From Lamellibrachia columna (taxonomy: Eukaryota > Annelida > Polychaeta > Sabellida > Siboglinidae), in NCBI GenBank assembly GCA_963662155.1, contig OY759263.1, positions 35,043,679 to 35,107,678 of the forward strand: a DNA stretch of 64,000 bases, in the 5' to 3' direction. Below the pieces are notes generated by a model. That model did no database searches and was not told where the DNA came from. It saw only the letters and a list, made by a program, of their open reading frames with translations. Numbering within the stretch: position 1 is the first letter of the stretch; every line of letters begins with the position of its first letter. Positions 11,589-24,205 of the stretch are shown one piece after another. The position numbers and the translations under genes were made by a program.

Positions 11589-11777
11589 TTGCAGCCAGGA
11601 CAAGAAGAAGAAGCAGAACCGGCGATCCCAAAGAGTGTCGACAAATACAAGGTCAAAGATGTCCTGGAGCAGAATGACCTGAACGAGTCACTCGTACATT
11701 CCAAGGATGAAAACGAATACGCTACCATTGCTGAAATTAAGCAGCTCGCTGTCGACAATGTGTATGTCACCATTTGA
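11589..11777 (+). CDS. Exon: cytoplasmic tail with two YxxI motifs, stop codon
   Basis: 62 codons then TGA. Phase 0 after acceptor CACAG; a second acceptor six bases on (TTGCAG) is also phase 0 and would drop two residues. The tail is acidic and has Y-A-T-I (Tyr codon at 11,718) and C-terminal Y-V-T-I (Tyr codon at 11,763) with 11 residues between. It could be ITAM-like, could bind SH2 proteins, or could act as YxxPhi endocytic signals. The C-terminal V-T-I could also fit a class II PDZ ligand. The acceptor has a poor pyrimidine tract. A stronger one at 11,499 would give a very short tail (K-Y-T-stop). Confidence 0.7.
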   Translation: MQPGQEEEAEPAIPKSVDKYKVKDVLEQNDLNESLVHSKDENEYATIAEIKQLAVDNVYVTI

Positions 11778-11865
11778 TCAGGAAAAGAGAGCAATGAATT
11801 GCGTTTAAGATGTTTCGTAATTGTTAAGTATTGCTCCAATCCCTGATGTACAAACACACATGCCT

Positions 11866-12036
11866 ACTTACATACACACATACATACATACACACACATA
11901 CATACATACATACATACATACATACATACATACATACATGCATACATACATACATACATACATACATACATACATACATACATACATACATACATACATA
12001 CATACATACATACATACATACATACATACATACATA
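11866..12036. repeat. (CATA)n microsatellite in the 3' UTR
   Basis: About 170 bp of CATA tetranucleotide repeat about 90 bases after the stop codon. If the poly(A) signal at 12,040 is used, this repeat is transcribed. Confidence 0.95.
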
Positions 12037-12039
12037 AAG

Positions 12040-12045
12040 AATAAA
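12040..12045 (+). terminator. Candidate poly(A) signal AATAAA
   Basis: First AATAAA downstream of the receptor stop codon, directly after the CATA repeat. It is followed by TAAACACATTTC and a T-rich stretch. Position is plausible; use is not shown. Confidence 0.4.
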
Positions 12046-13688
<1,643 letters not shown>

Positions 13689-13689
13689 T

Positions 13690-14990
13690 TCCCAGGAAAC
13701 CATAACAGCTACAGTTACATGGTACCACCCAGTGATTGGACATGTCATTAGAGCATGATTGATGTACAATAAGTGCCATTTGTCACAACGGCCAGAAAAT
13801 GTGAGCTAAAAGTATGCTTTGTGACGTTTTTGGAAACTTTTGGTGATTGTAATTAGTGTCTACTGGTGTGTAAACTATCATACCAGAATTTATTATATGT
13901 ACATTTACAAATGGTTTAACTATGCACGGGGAAGAAGATACATACACTATACATAGACATTATATTAAGAAAACTTTTTGTTAACATTTAGTCAGAAGCA
14001 GTATTTTTGAGGTCGCTTTTCCCGGACTCAAATTCAGCGAATGATAAAGGGGTTTGTTTACAGTTCTTAAATTAAGTCCTTAGTTTTTTCCTTACAAAAG
14101 GCATATAAGTTGAGTTGATAAAAATTAATCAATGAACAGTTTTTGTTAAAAGTAAATCAGATGCAGTATTTTAAAGCAACTTAGTCCCAGAAACGTGTTC
14201 TTGACTTGGTACAGATTGATGTATTTATTTGGGTGGATCAAATTATCGTTTACATTTTTTAATATATATGAGATAAAATTATAAATTTACATAAATTACA
14301 TACATAAGGTACTATCTGAAATTGTTGTAGTAAACGTTTTCGATCAAAAGGAATAAACAGCAAGATATTAGTGTAAGTAAAGCATACACTGAGTCTTGTC
14401 GTTTTGTTGATGGCAGGCTTTTCGGGGCTCATGCGAGCTTAGTAGATAGAACAAAGCTAGCTAGTATATTATTGTCAAAAACTAAAACTTAATAATCCAG
14501 CCAATCGTGTTCTTTTGAACACAGAAAACTTATTCAAGGCTTTTTTAGTTGTGTTATTTGCGCTGGATGTGAGTGCACCACAAAGATTTCTGTGGACATT
14601 GTGTTTTTTACAAGTTTCTAGCCGGGATACTGCAGCTAAGTTTTTCAGTTGTTTTTATGAATGTCTCAAGACGATGCTGGATGACGCGGTTTTGACAAGT
14701 GAATTGTGATTTTTGTATATTGGTGACTTGTATGTGGAGTTTACCTGTACAGTGAAGTGCACCTGTGCGACATTGCATTACTGGTGGTCGATCAGCTGTG
14801 ACCGTAACAACAAGAGCCGTGTCAGAATTAGCACAGCCATTCTTCACAGTATGATCACCTACAATAGGACTGAACTACTGCTTATTTAGTGTTCCAGTGT
14901 TCCCGGATTTCACTTTGCACTGAACAATGAACACCTCAACAATGGTCGGACTCGCAGGTGTAGTAGGGCTGGCAGGTCAAAGCAAAAATC
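13690..14990. other. Intergenic, no supported gene
   Basis: AT-rich sequence. A 64-codon frame at 14,515 has no family resemblance I can name. The last part, from about 14,900, may belong to the 5' side of the LINE that follows. Confidence 0.55.
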
Positions 14991-15336
14991 AATTGCGCTT
15001 TTGATTAACCATCGCCTCCCGCCATCGTTTAGGGTGAAATTTAAGGTCTGTATTAAAAATATAATTGTAGTGAATGTCGACACATCAAACGGAACTAACA
15101 ACGCAAGCACTGCTTCCATCAAACTATCTGGTGGCCTCTTAAACGCAAGATCAGTCAAGAACAAGACCGCAGCACTTCTGTATTATACCAAAGCTTATGA
15201 CTTTGATGTGCTTTTCCGGAAAGAGACTTGGATGAGATCAGGAGACAGGGACCAGGTTACCAGTGGTGACCTATATCTGACTGATTACAGCTTCCTACAC
15301 ATCCGCGTGTATAACAACAAACCAAGCTCGTTATAA
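14990..15336 (+). mobile_element. L2/CR1-group LINE: endonuclease N-terminus remnant
   Basis: The frame contains L-L-N-A-R-S-V-K-N-K-T-A-A-L and D-V-L-F-R-K-E-T-W-M. These match the start of the AP-type endonuclease of L2/CR1-group LINEs (usual N-A-R-S-x-x-N-K and T-E-T-W). The catalytic E of T-E-T-W has become K in the visible frame, so it is dead. The rest of the endonuclease and the RT N-terminus are missing before the next block. Confidence 0.7.
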
Positions 15337-15349
15337 CAATATTGCTATC

Positions 15350-15475
15350 CGTTATCATTTATATATAGCCCGCCAGTATCATATATCTGTAAATTTTATT
15401 TTTAAACATATTTACACTACACTCATTTGACAGTTTGTTCTATTCATTTATCAACATCGGTGAGAATTTACAGAG
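15350..15475 (-). mobile_element. CR1-like LINE 3' fragment nested in the L2-group copy
   Basis: This short block matches 60,110-60,240, the 3' ORF2 region of the minus-strand CR1-like LINE. Shared runs include TTTTTAAACATATT and TTATCAACATC/TTATCACCCTC contexts. It sits between the endonuclease and RT parts of the older LINE. Confidence 0.65.
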
Positions 15476-15482
15476 ACAAAAG

Positions 15483-16704
15483 GCGCGAGGGGCATCACAT
15501 GGACAACCCTCTCATGGTTCAGATCATACCTCACAAACAGGAAGCAATCAGTCGTCATCCAGGGGGCTTCATCCAACAGCCAAGGTCTGGACTTTGTGTT
15601 GGGGCGTAAGCTTTTTTTTTACACCCAACGTCTGTTGGATATCATGAGACGGCACGACATTGAATTTCACCTGTATGTAGAAGACAGCCAACTGCTGTTC
15701 ACCTTTAACACTGGAACACCCCAGTCAGCGCATAACGGAGAGGTGCATTGCTATAGTAAGGCTCTGGATGGCTGTGAACTTCTTAAAACTCGATGAGAGC
15801 AAAACGGAGTTTGTTTTAGTTGGTGCCAAAGGACAGCTCACCAAAGCAGCCGTGGCAGACGGGGAGAACGCCATCCTGACAAAATCGAAAGCAAGGAACA
15901 GTGGTAGTAATCGACTGAAGTCGTAGTGATCGACTCAAGCTATATATTGTAGGCACGTGTAAACGTGCTGTATCGTTCAACCTACTACCATCTGCGGAAT
16001 ATTGGGAAGGTCAGGAATACCTGGACGTGAGTACAACCCATGCGCTTGTCATCTCAAAGCTGGACTACCTGAAAGGACTTCTGTCCGGCCTTCCCGCATT
16101 TTTGCTGGCCAAGCTGCAACGTGTGCTGAAAACTGCCTTCTGCATTGTGTCACGTATCTCCCCTGCGGGACCATAAGGATAAAAGAGGATAAATTTTATA
16201 TAACACGCGTTCTTCGTACGGTACATTATTGGCTGCCTGTCAAGTACCGTGTGCAGTTTACGCTGTTGACACTGATTTATAAAGTCATGCACAACGGAGG
16301 ACCATCTTACATACATACGTGCTCACACAATACAACCCACAAAGGAAACTTCGCTCAGATAACCAGTTGCTGCTTGAAGTGCGTTTGTCCAGGACGCAGC
16401 TGCGGGACAGACCCTTCTCCGATGCTGCTCCAACATTGTGGAACAATATTCCATTTGTTCTTCACCAGGCTCTCTCGGCTGATGCCTTCAGAAACAACAG
16501 AAGACATACTTGTTCACTCGTGCATTTTATATTAAATTAGCTGGAGTTTAATTGATTTCAAAAGTTTAATGATAGTTTTTTTATATAATAAAATAAAAAT
16601 TTTAGTATTTAGGATTTGTCTTTAAATTAATTAATGAACTTGGAAAGCGATTTTGGGCGCTATATAAATATGCGTGATGGGTCTATTGATTGATTGATTC
16701 ACTC
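15483..16704 (+). mobile_element. L2-group LINE: RT C-terminal half and 3' tail, broken
   Basis: Short frames in series give L-Y-V-E-D-S-Q-L (a decayed Y-x-D-D catalytic box), a K-T-E-F-V-L-V-G-A-K-like segment, H-W-L-P-V-K-Y-R-V-Q-F, and a final L-W-N-N-I-P...F-R-N-N block. This is the usual order of the L2 ORF2 C-terminus. Frame changes and stops separate them. The copy ends with GCGCTATATAAATA and (ATTG)n, typical of L2-type 3' ends. Confidence 0.8.
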
Positions 16705-17089
16705 AGCTGTATAGGTGTACACAGACAGTGGTGGATGAATGGACAATCTTCGTTTCCCGAAAAGTCGAGTTTGTGTTTGAATGAACATGTCTGCCAGGAT
16801 GTGACGCACAAAGTGCTTTGAGCGGTCTCAAGGACCGGATACAGCGAATATACAGTATGATTTATTTTTACGTTGTTGTATCTGATAACACGGATTATAT
16901 CTATTTGTAACAGAAGACCCCGCTAATGATAGCCAACGATCGTGTGGCTTGGGAAAGTGCGATACGATCTGTTTCTCTATGAAAAAGCCAACACGAATAC
17001 CTCACAAAGGTCTATACAGTTAGTTGTTACCGCTCAATTATCTCGTTGAATCAGAGCTACGTTAGGCGCACTGTAAAATACCGCGACTT

Positions 17090-17225
17090 TCCATCACTTT
17101 GATGTATTGGGTAATGGTAATTTTCTGGCAATACCCAGCACATGTGAGTCACATACAACCACCAGGGAACGACGTAATGAATTAATTTGGTAAAACGAAA
17201 CAATGAGTCAGTCAGTTGCAACGAG
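17090..17225. repeat. Dispersed repeat, related copy at 18,660-18,820
   Basis: Both stretches share GACTTTCCA, GTATTGGGTAA, ACACATGTGAG and a CGAAACAA...AGTCAG ending in the same order. They are diverged direct copies about 1.57 kb apart, and the G-rich array lies between them. Confidence 0.5.
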
Positions 17226-17642
17226 TCAAACTATTCGTATCTGCGTCACCACCCTTACGTTAATGGCGCGTAAACATTCTTTTGATTTGCATATTATATA
17301 GTTGTTAACATGGTACGAGTGTAACATTACACTGCACCTACAAAACCCTTCCCACCGGCTAATGAGGCGGTTCGTACATACATACCATTGCGGTAACATT
17401 CTGACAGCATATATTTACTGACTAGTGTGACCAGAACTTTGTTTTGTTTTTATAGTTGTAGTGCAAGGTAAAATTCCGTATGTGTCCAGGTGGACCATTG
17501 TGAGCTTGTAGACCAGATAGATTATTGTAAGCCTACTGGGTTCTACATGTTTACGGTAGAAGTGACCATCGCACCCTTTTAGCCCACAAGCAAAAATAAA
17601 GTTGGTGAGATGTGCTATTTCCTTTGGCAAAGACACCAGTGG

Positions 17643-17992
17643 AATGGAGTGGCGTGGGGTGGGGTGGAGTGGATTGGGGTGTGGTGGGGTGGGGTGGGAT
17701 GGGGTGTGGTGTGGTATGGTGGATTGGGGTGGAGTGGAGTGGGTTGGGTTGTTGTGGGTTGGGTTAGGGTGGGTGAGGTGGGGTGGGGTTGGGTGGAGTA
17801 GGGTGGAGTAGGGTGGCGTGGGGTGAGGTGGGGTGGAGTGGTGTGGTGTGGGGTGGGGTGGAGTGGCGTGGGTTGGGGTGGAGTGGAGTGGCGTGGGTTA
17901 GGGTGGGTTGGGGTGGGTTGGGGTGGGATGGAGTGGAGTGGCGTGAGGTGGGGTGGGATGGTGTGGCGTGGCGTGGGGTGGGGTGAACTCAC
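17643..17992 (+). repeat. G-rich pentanucleotide satellite (GGGTG/GAGTG/GCGTG)n
   Basis: About 350 bp of 5-bp units (GGGTG, GAGTG, GCGTG, GGTTG) with almost all G on the + strand. Extreme strand asymmetry and many GGGG runs make G-quadruplex and R-loop formation likely. The overlapping W/G/V-rich frames are by-products. Confidence 0.95.
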
Positions 17993-19265
17993 TGTTAACC
18001 AGCATGAGCGTATTTCACTGCGAATCAACAGGACATTTCACTACAGCATGTTTACGTTTCACGAAGCTCAAGTCATGGAATAAATTCCATTGGGGGAATT
18101 TTTGTCGTCAGCAAGCTTTTCCGGTGTATATTCATACAGTGTATGACACTGTGGAATGATGTCAACACTAAGACTGGTATTGTGTTTGTAAGACAAGCAT
18201 GGTCACAGGACTGCAGTGTATTAGGTGTTTTTTCCAATAAGTAGATTGATAGACAGGTACGTTTCTTTGTGTGGGTGTGTGTACCGATTGTTAGTTGGTG
18301 CTATTTGATTTGCGCTTACCGATGATTATCTATGATTGTAATAGTTATTATATCCATTATTCGGAACCAATGACATCAGCTCGATACATTTTAACTGTAC
18401 ATTTCCCAATCCTGTTTTCCTAACATTATATAAAAACATTTATTTATTTATGAATCTTTGCTCATGAAACTCCGTACTGTGACTGGGTAATGTTGCATGA
18501 ACATTATACAAATATAATAAGAAGATCTGGTTTACAGAAACTCAGTCGTAGATGTTGGTGGAGATGTAAGAAACAATAACTGATAACAACACCTAATTCA
18601 GCTTGGTACACCTCTATTGTAAAAGAGCTCGGCCTGAAGGTACTCCGCTCCTGTAAAAGAAGGCGACTTTCCAGAAAATCAATGTGGTGTATTGGGTAAA
18701 CGATTCGCAACATTCAACACATGTGAGCCACAGACAATAAACAGGGTGCCATATAATAAATAAGAACATTAATTAATTGTACAACACGAAACAACGTATT
18801 AGAGTCAGCTTTAATTGTTTCATAGGATAATATTAAGATATTGCAATTATCCGAATCAATAGAACAATAGTGAGGTGACACTCTTCAATTATGCACTACC
18901 ACTTTTAATCGTTTTCATAAATCAAATAATACAACATTGTGAAGGGACAGCGCGGGTCCACATTCTACGGAGGGTGTTACTATTCTATAACGGAATATGG
19001 TCCGACCGGGTCCAAATAATGTACAGAAAATGTAGCCCGGGTCCATTTTACAGGGGCATATATTGTATATGACGCCGGCAGATGAGGTAGCGTAGCCGAG
19101 GTCTTCCGACGTTGTGCCTGGCCGGCGTTCGCCCGTCGACAGTAACGGCCTTCGGCAGTCGAGCCTCCGCCATCGGGCAAACTTCCCGTACCAAAACCCC
19201 GTAGACATAATCCCCCAAGACAAAAATAACCTGTTCATAGATTTAGATACATAGATTCACTCATA

Positions 19266-19267
<2 letters not shown>
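17993..19267. other. Intergenic, no supported gene
   Basis: Mostly AT-rich. A more GC-rich stretch at about 18,945-19,205 has overlapping minus-strand frames with no motif I recognise. The related repeat copy at 18,660-18,820 is inside this interval. Confidence 0.55.

Positions 19268-19350
<83 letters not shown>
19268..19350. repeat. (TA)n microsatellite
   Basis: About 80 bp of TA dinucleotides. Confidence 0.97.
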
Positions 19351-19354
<4 letters not shown>

Positions 19355-20799
19355 AAACACCCAACTTGATCGGGTGCTGCTGATGTAGTTGAATCAATTG
19401 AGTACTCCGTCGTTATTCAGTGAGTTGTAAACAAAAGCAATGCTACGTAATTACACGCGTACATCAAATTGTTGGCTACGCTACTCTACGCCATAGTGTG
19501 CATATTGCACATTGGCTTTAAGCCGGTAACTGTGCAGCTTTGGGGGTATGTCAAAAGTATGTAGTGAACTAGACAGGCTAGTCATACCCAACAACATACA
19601 CGCACGTTAGTGACAATTTGCAAATGGCCAAGCGTCGTTGAAATGTCTTTTGGAAGTCGACAGCATTTGTCGCATCCTCCTCTTGATTACCGGCGGCATT
19701 GTTTGACGATGAAGACGACAACAACGACCATAACCAACGCGATGACCCCAGCGTACAGCAGTGGTGTATTATTTCAGCAAGAAAAACACAATAGTGGTAG
19801 TTTACTTAACTATTAATTACATAAATGTGCTAATATGGCTGCCGCAATCACCAGCATCAGCACCAGTAAAATCATGTTCTACCGTCGTCATTCTAGACAG
19901 CAGAACATGTATAGTACATTAGTATTTTTTACTAAAGAATGTAACTGTCACAGATCGGAGATCGTGTGAGGTTGTCTATAATTAGTTTATTTACTTTAGT
20001 CACTTAGCGATTGCAATTTTGTAAGAGTCGTGCTAGTGGCGCCGAATAGCGACCGATGGCTAATCTAGAGATCGGAAATTTATGTATTTCCAACTGAATA
20101 ACAGATCAACGAAATGTTATCATGTTTGATATCGTTGGAAAACTATTTGTCTTCTGATATTGTTTGTAATTTTTAAGAACCTAAGAACGAATAATTTTAG
20201 ATACAGTAGACGTTGTTGTTTTGTGTTGGTGACACCACAGGGCCAGGTAAACATATTTACTTTCACACCTTCGAATAACAAAGGGAGCTAAAGGGATGTT
20301 CAAAGTGGTTTTCTTTTATAAATCTGATAGCAGATGCAATTTTTATGTATACCATACCAGAGATTCCTATGATATAAATGTTGAGTAGGAAATCGTGTGA
20401 TTTGAATAGTTGATACTGGGGTGTTTTGGTACAATCATTGCATAACTATTCACAAGTTAACTTGTAATATGTATAGGCAACCACGCCTTTCTGTGGTCTA
20501 AGGCTCTTGTATGCACCAATTAATTGGTTAATCCGTTGTCAGACGATGGCTGCGATTGGTGATAATGGAAGTATAAAATACTTGCGAGCGTTGAAACAGT
20601 AGAGGAACTCCAGCGGTGTGACAGTCATGTTGCACATAACATCTAAGAACGTACATGGTTCCTCTCGGAAGAACCCTACTCGCCCAACGGTTCGCGGACG
20701 TGGGAGGATGCGACGCACCGGCGGCAAAGAGTCGATGAGCCATAGACGCTAAGTTCCGCCGCCGTCAACCTTCGATAGTCTCTACCAACTTGCCGTTGA
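19351..20799. other. Intergenic, no supported gene
   Basis: No coding motif, transposon protein or clear repeat could be recognised. Short frames near 19,610 and 20,530 look random. Confidence 0.55.
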
Positions 20800-21195
20800 C
20801 AGCTATACCGCCGTACGCAAGACAGCACTCGTCGAACACGATGTACGTAAGACAGCACTCGCCAAGCACGCCGTACGCCAGACAGCACTCGCCGAGCACG
20901 CCGTAAGCCAGACAGCACTCGCCGAGCACGAAGTACGCAAGATAACACTCGCCGAGCACGCAGTACGCAAGACAGCACTCGCTGAGCACGAAGTACGCAA
21001 GACAGAACTCGCCGAGCACAAAGTACGCAAGACAGCACTCGCCGAGCACGCAGTACGCAAGACAGCACTCGCCGAGCACGAAGTACGCAAGATAACACTC
21101 GCCGAGCACGCAGTACGCAAGACAGCACTCGCTGAGCACGAAGTACGCAAGACAGCACTCGCCGAGCACGCCGAACGCAAGTAAACACTCGATGA
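20800..21195. repeat. 30-bp minisatellite, about 13 copies
   Basis: The unit is near GCCGAGCACGAAGTACGCAA followed by GACAGCACTC. It is a multiple of three, so all minus-strand frames stay open and give 10-residue repeats such as R-R-V-L-S-C-V-L-R-A. Variants (GAAGTACGCAA, GCAGTACGCAA, GATAACACTC) recur about every 60-120 bp, hinting at a higher-order unit. Confidence 0.9.
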
Positions 21196-21539
21196 ACACG
21201 CGTAATACAAGCGTAAATCTTTCTTGATTATAGGACTGTAAATCATTCTTGATATAGGACAGTAAATCATTCTTGATGTGGGTTTGTAATAATACTAGTT
21301 GTTGTATTGTGTCTTATTATACGGGAAATATTTTACACTTTACCTTTGTTGTTGAATTATCGTAGTTGCACGAATACCCACACTGAACCTAACGATTCCA
21401 TGTCCATTGCAGCATATAATCCAGCCAAACTTAAATCTACGACAGCGCGTAAATGCCAATTAACCTAGCTATCACGTGATACCAATCCGCAATCACATGC
21501 TATGCTCACGAAAGACTTAGCATCGTCTGCAGGGACCTA

Positions 21540-22060
21540 CGAGTAAAAGCGTCATTCGTACACTGACGTGGATTGAAAGTGTCACCTTTATGGCTTGGAT
21601 CAAAATTTGAGGGCACAACTAACTGCGGGACACCTATTCCTTGTATTTACATCAACAGTCATTCGTTGTACGACGAACGCGACGTCATCGTCGTCAACAC
21701 GAATTACATTTACGACAGTAGGGAAAAGCAGACGTTCCGCCTGCCACGTCAACACTGGATAATATATTTACACGAGATGCATGTGTGAAATATGATGAGA
21801 GTGATGTCACTTTGTGAGTCTTGGTTCAACTGGACATACGCCTTTTCGATGGACGGAGATATCCCCACGCCACACAGAATATGCCAAGACACTATTAGAA
21901 GGTCTACGTTTTCGATAAATCAACACGAGTAATTCTCTTGGGTCGGATATATTTTTAGTCAGCTTGGCTATGTCACCTTTGTCGATTATAGTTACTTGGC
22001 GGACAAAAGTTACTTCTTATATATACTAATTAATCAGTATCACAGGTTTCAGATTTCATT
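21540..22060 (+). pseudogene. Alpha-1,3-fucosyltransferase (GT10) fragment
   Basis: A 72-codon frame (21,573-21,788) matches the middle of the copy at 37.6 kb: W-L-G-S-K-F-E-G-T-T-N-C-G-T, P-C-I-Y, F-R-L-P-R-Q-H-W. It ends at TGA 21,786-21,788, the same place as the TGA in the longer copy. The W-F-N-W-T region follows in the next bases. The catalytic C-terminal half is absent: the sequence jumps at about 21,893 to DNA matching the 3' flank of the longer copy (about 38,775-38,930). Confidence 0.8.
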
Positions 22061-22264
22061 ACCAATTTAATGGTGTTATTTGTAATTTCTATCGTTTAAG
22101 ATGTTTGCATCCTTCGTAGCCCATGGCTGGTATTCCATGACAGCCGTGCATTGCTAGTTTTGTTTAGGTGGGACGCCTATACGGCCTACAACTCCTGTCA
22201 TGTAGATGCCCATCGTGATAAAGTCAATATCGAAGATAAATGATGTTCAGTGGCTGTCGATGTC

Positions 22265-22690
22265 TCTTTCACAGGTTTTGGTTCTAGTATTGGCGGTGGA
22301 GAAGTGACTGGCTCATGTCAAAACTTCAGGTGCATCAATTTAGGGGGGAATATAAACACAACATAGAACCGTGGATAGTAATGGAGAATCCAATTGGAAT
22401 CCCGTTTATTTAATATGAAACAAAATAAAGTAAACACATAATGGCGTATAGTAATACATCACACAATTGACAGCTCACCCACTTGGCAGTGCGAATCCTG
22501 GCGTATCAAGGCGTAGTTCATATCACGTTTTGATAGGTCAACGAAATGTCGCAGTTCCGTGAATCCACGGAAGAATGCACTGATATATTATGACGGTGAG
22601 GATATACCGGGGTGTGTTCTACAGCGGTACTTCAACACATGGTCCAACCTTACTGTTGGATCGGGTCGGTTTGTCCACCAAGCCAGGCAG
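22265..22690 (+). repeat. Direct repeat A1 (pair with 23,585-24,000)
   Basis: About 420 bp matches 23,585-24,000 at high identity, about 1.32 kb apart in direct orientation. Both copies contain AACAAAAATAAAGTAAACAC-like poly(A)-signal contexts. They could be LTRs of a coding-free element or a local duplication. No primer-binding site or polypurine tract was recognised. Confidence 0.75.
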
Positions 22691-22699
22691 CACAGAACA

Positions 22700-23175
22700 T
22701 GGTAAAGAACGGCGTGACACGTATGTAGTCAGACGTGATGGCAGCGGACGTGACGGCATGACACGTATGCAGTCACGTGTGATGACAGCGGACGTGACGG
22801 CGTTCCGGGACCGTATCACAAAGGATCTCCTAGTGATGCACCAATTCTACAATGCTGGCTGCAAGGAACTCTCCAATGCACCAGGCTGACGGGGGACCAC
22901 TTTTAACCACGCATAAACAAGTTGGCCGACACGGGACCTTATACTAGGATCATAAGAGACCTAGCGATGCACCTATCCAACAAGGCTGGCTGCATGGAAG
23001 TCTCCAATGCACGAGGCCGACGGGGGACCACTTTTAACTACGCATAAACAATTTGGCCGACACGGGACCTTATACTAGGATCATAAGAGACCTCCTAGCG
23101 ATGCACCTATCCAACAAGGTTGGCTGCAAGGAAATCTCCAATTCACAAGGCTGACGGGGGACCACTTTTGACCAA
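22700..23175 (+). repeat. Two tandem arrays between the direct repeats
   Basis: A GC-rich array of TGACACGTATGCAGTCA/GACAGCGGACGTGACGGC motifs (about 44 bp) occupies about 22,705-22,805. It is followed by about three copies of a roughly 133-bp unit (CACTTTTAACTACGCATAAA ... GGCTGGCTGCAAGGA) to 23,170. No gene was seen. Confidence 0.75.
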
Positions 23176-23584
23176 CACATTTCAACAAGGGACCGTACAC
23201 TAGTCGACTACATGACTAACCCTGGGACCACTAGCGCATACCTTAACTGTATGCTTACTACAAAATAATTAATAACTGCAATAACGATCGTCACCGTCTT
23301 CACTTAATCTTACTGTCAATTGTCGTTACAAGTGAATATCTCACTTTAATGAATCAATTAAGTAATGATTCATTCACTAGGCTAATAAATTCTCGATTAG
23401 GGAAATAAAATTAATCTTAATTAATTAAACTTAAGGAGATGAATAGCTAGAGGGACCAAGTTTAATTAGGTTAGCATTGCCTCGCCTCTACGCTAATATC
23501 TCCACATATATTATACGGTCTGCTATGTCCAAACAGTGTGCACCAAAAGTCACCCCCTTACTCAAATCCCAATGAAGAACCCCC

Positions 23585-24205
23585 AGGTTTGATTGCAGTA
23601 TTGGCGGCGGAGAACAAAGTGATTGGCTCATGTCAAAATCTCAGTTGTATCAATGTAGGATGGAACATAAACATAACATAACATAACATAGAACCGTGGA
23701 AAGTAATAGATAATCCAATTGGAATTCCGTTTATTTAATATCAAACAAAAATAAAGTAAACACATAATGGCGTATAGTAATACATCACACAATTGACAGC
23801 TCGCCCACTTGGTAGTGCGAATCCTCTATCAGGGCATAGTGCGTATCACGTTTTGACACGTCAACAAAATGTCACAGTTCCGTGAAGTCACGGAATAATG
23901 CACTGATATATTATCACGGTGAAGTGTGTTCCACTTCGGTACCTCAATACACGGTCCCAATGTTACTGTCGGATTGGGTTGGCTTGTCCACCAAGCGAGG
24001 TCCACCAAGCGAGGCAACAACGAACGTGGTGATGAACGTACGAATACAGTCAGGCGTGATGGTAGCGGAGATGACGGCCTGTTACGTATAAAGTCAGGAG
24101 TGATGACAGCGGACGTGACGGCGTGACACGTTTGCAGTCAGACGTGATGACAACGGACGTGACGGCGTTATACGTATGCAGTCAGGCGTGATGATAGCGG
24201 TCAAG
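23585..24205 (+). repeat. Direct repeat A2 with the ACGTGACGG array
   Basis: Second copy of the 22,265-22,690 sequence. It is again followed by the array with GACGTGACGGCGT and GCAGTCAGGCGTGATGA motifs. Both copies carry the same downstream array, so the duplicated unit includes repeat plus array. Confidence 0.75.

Noticed and set aside
17602..18083. Gly/Trp/Val-rich ORFs in the G-rich array
   Set aside because: Open in several frames because of the pentamer repeat. There is no unique coding flank.
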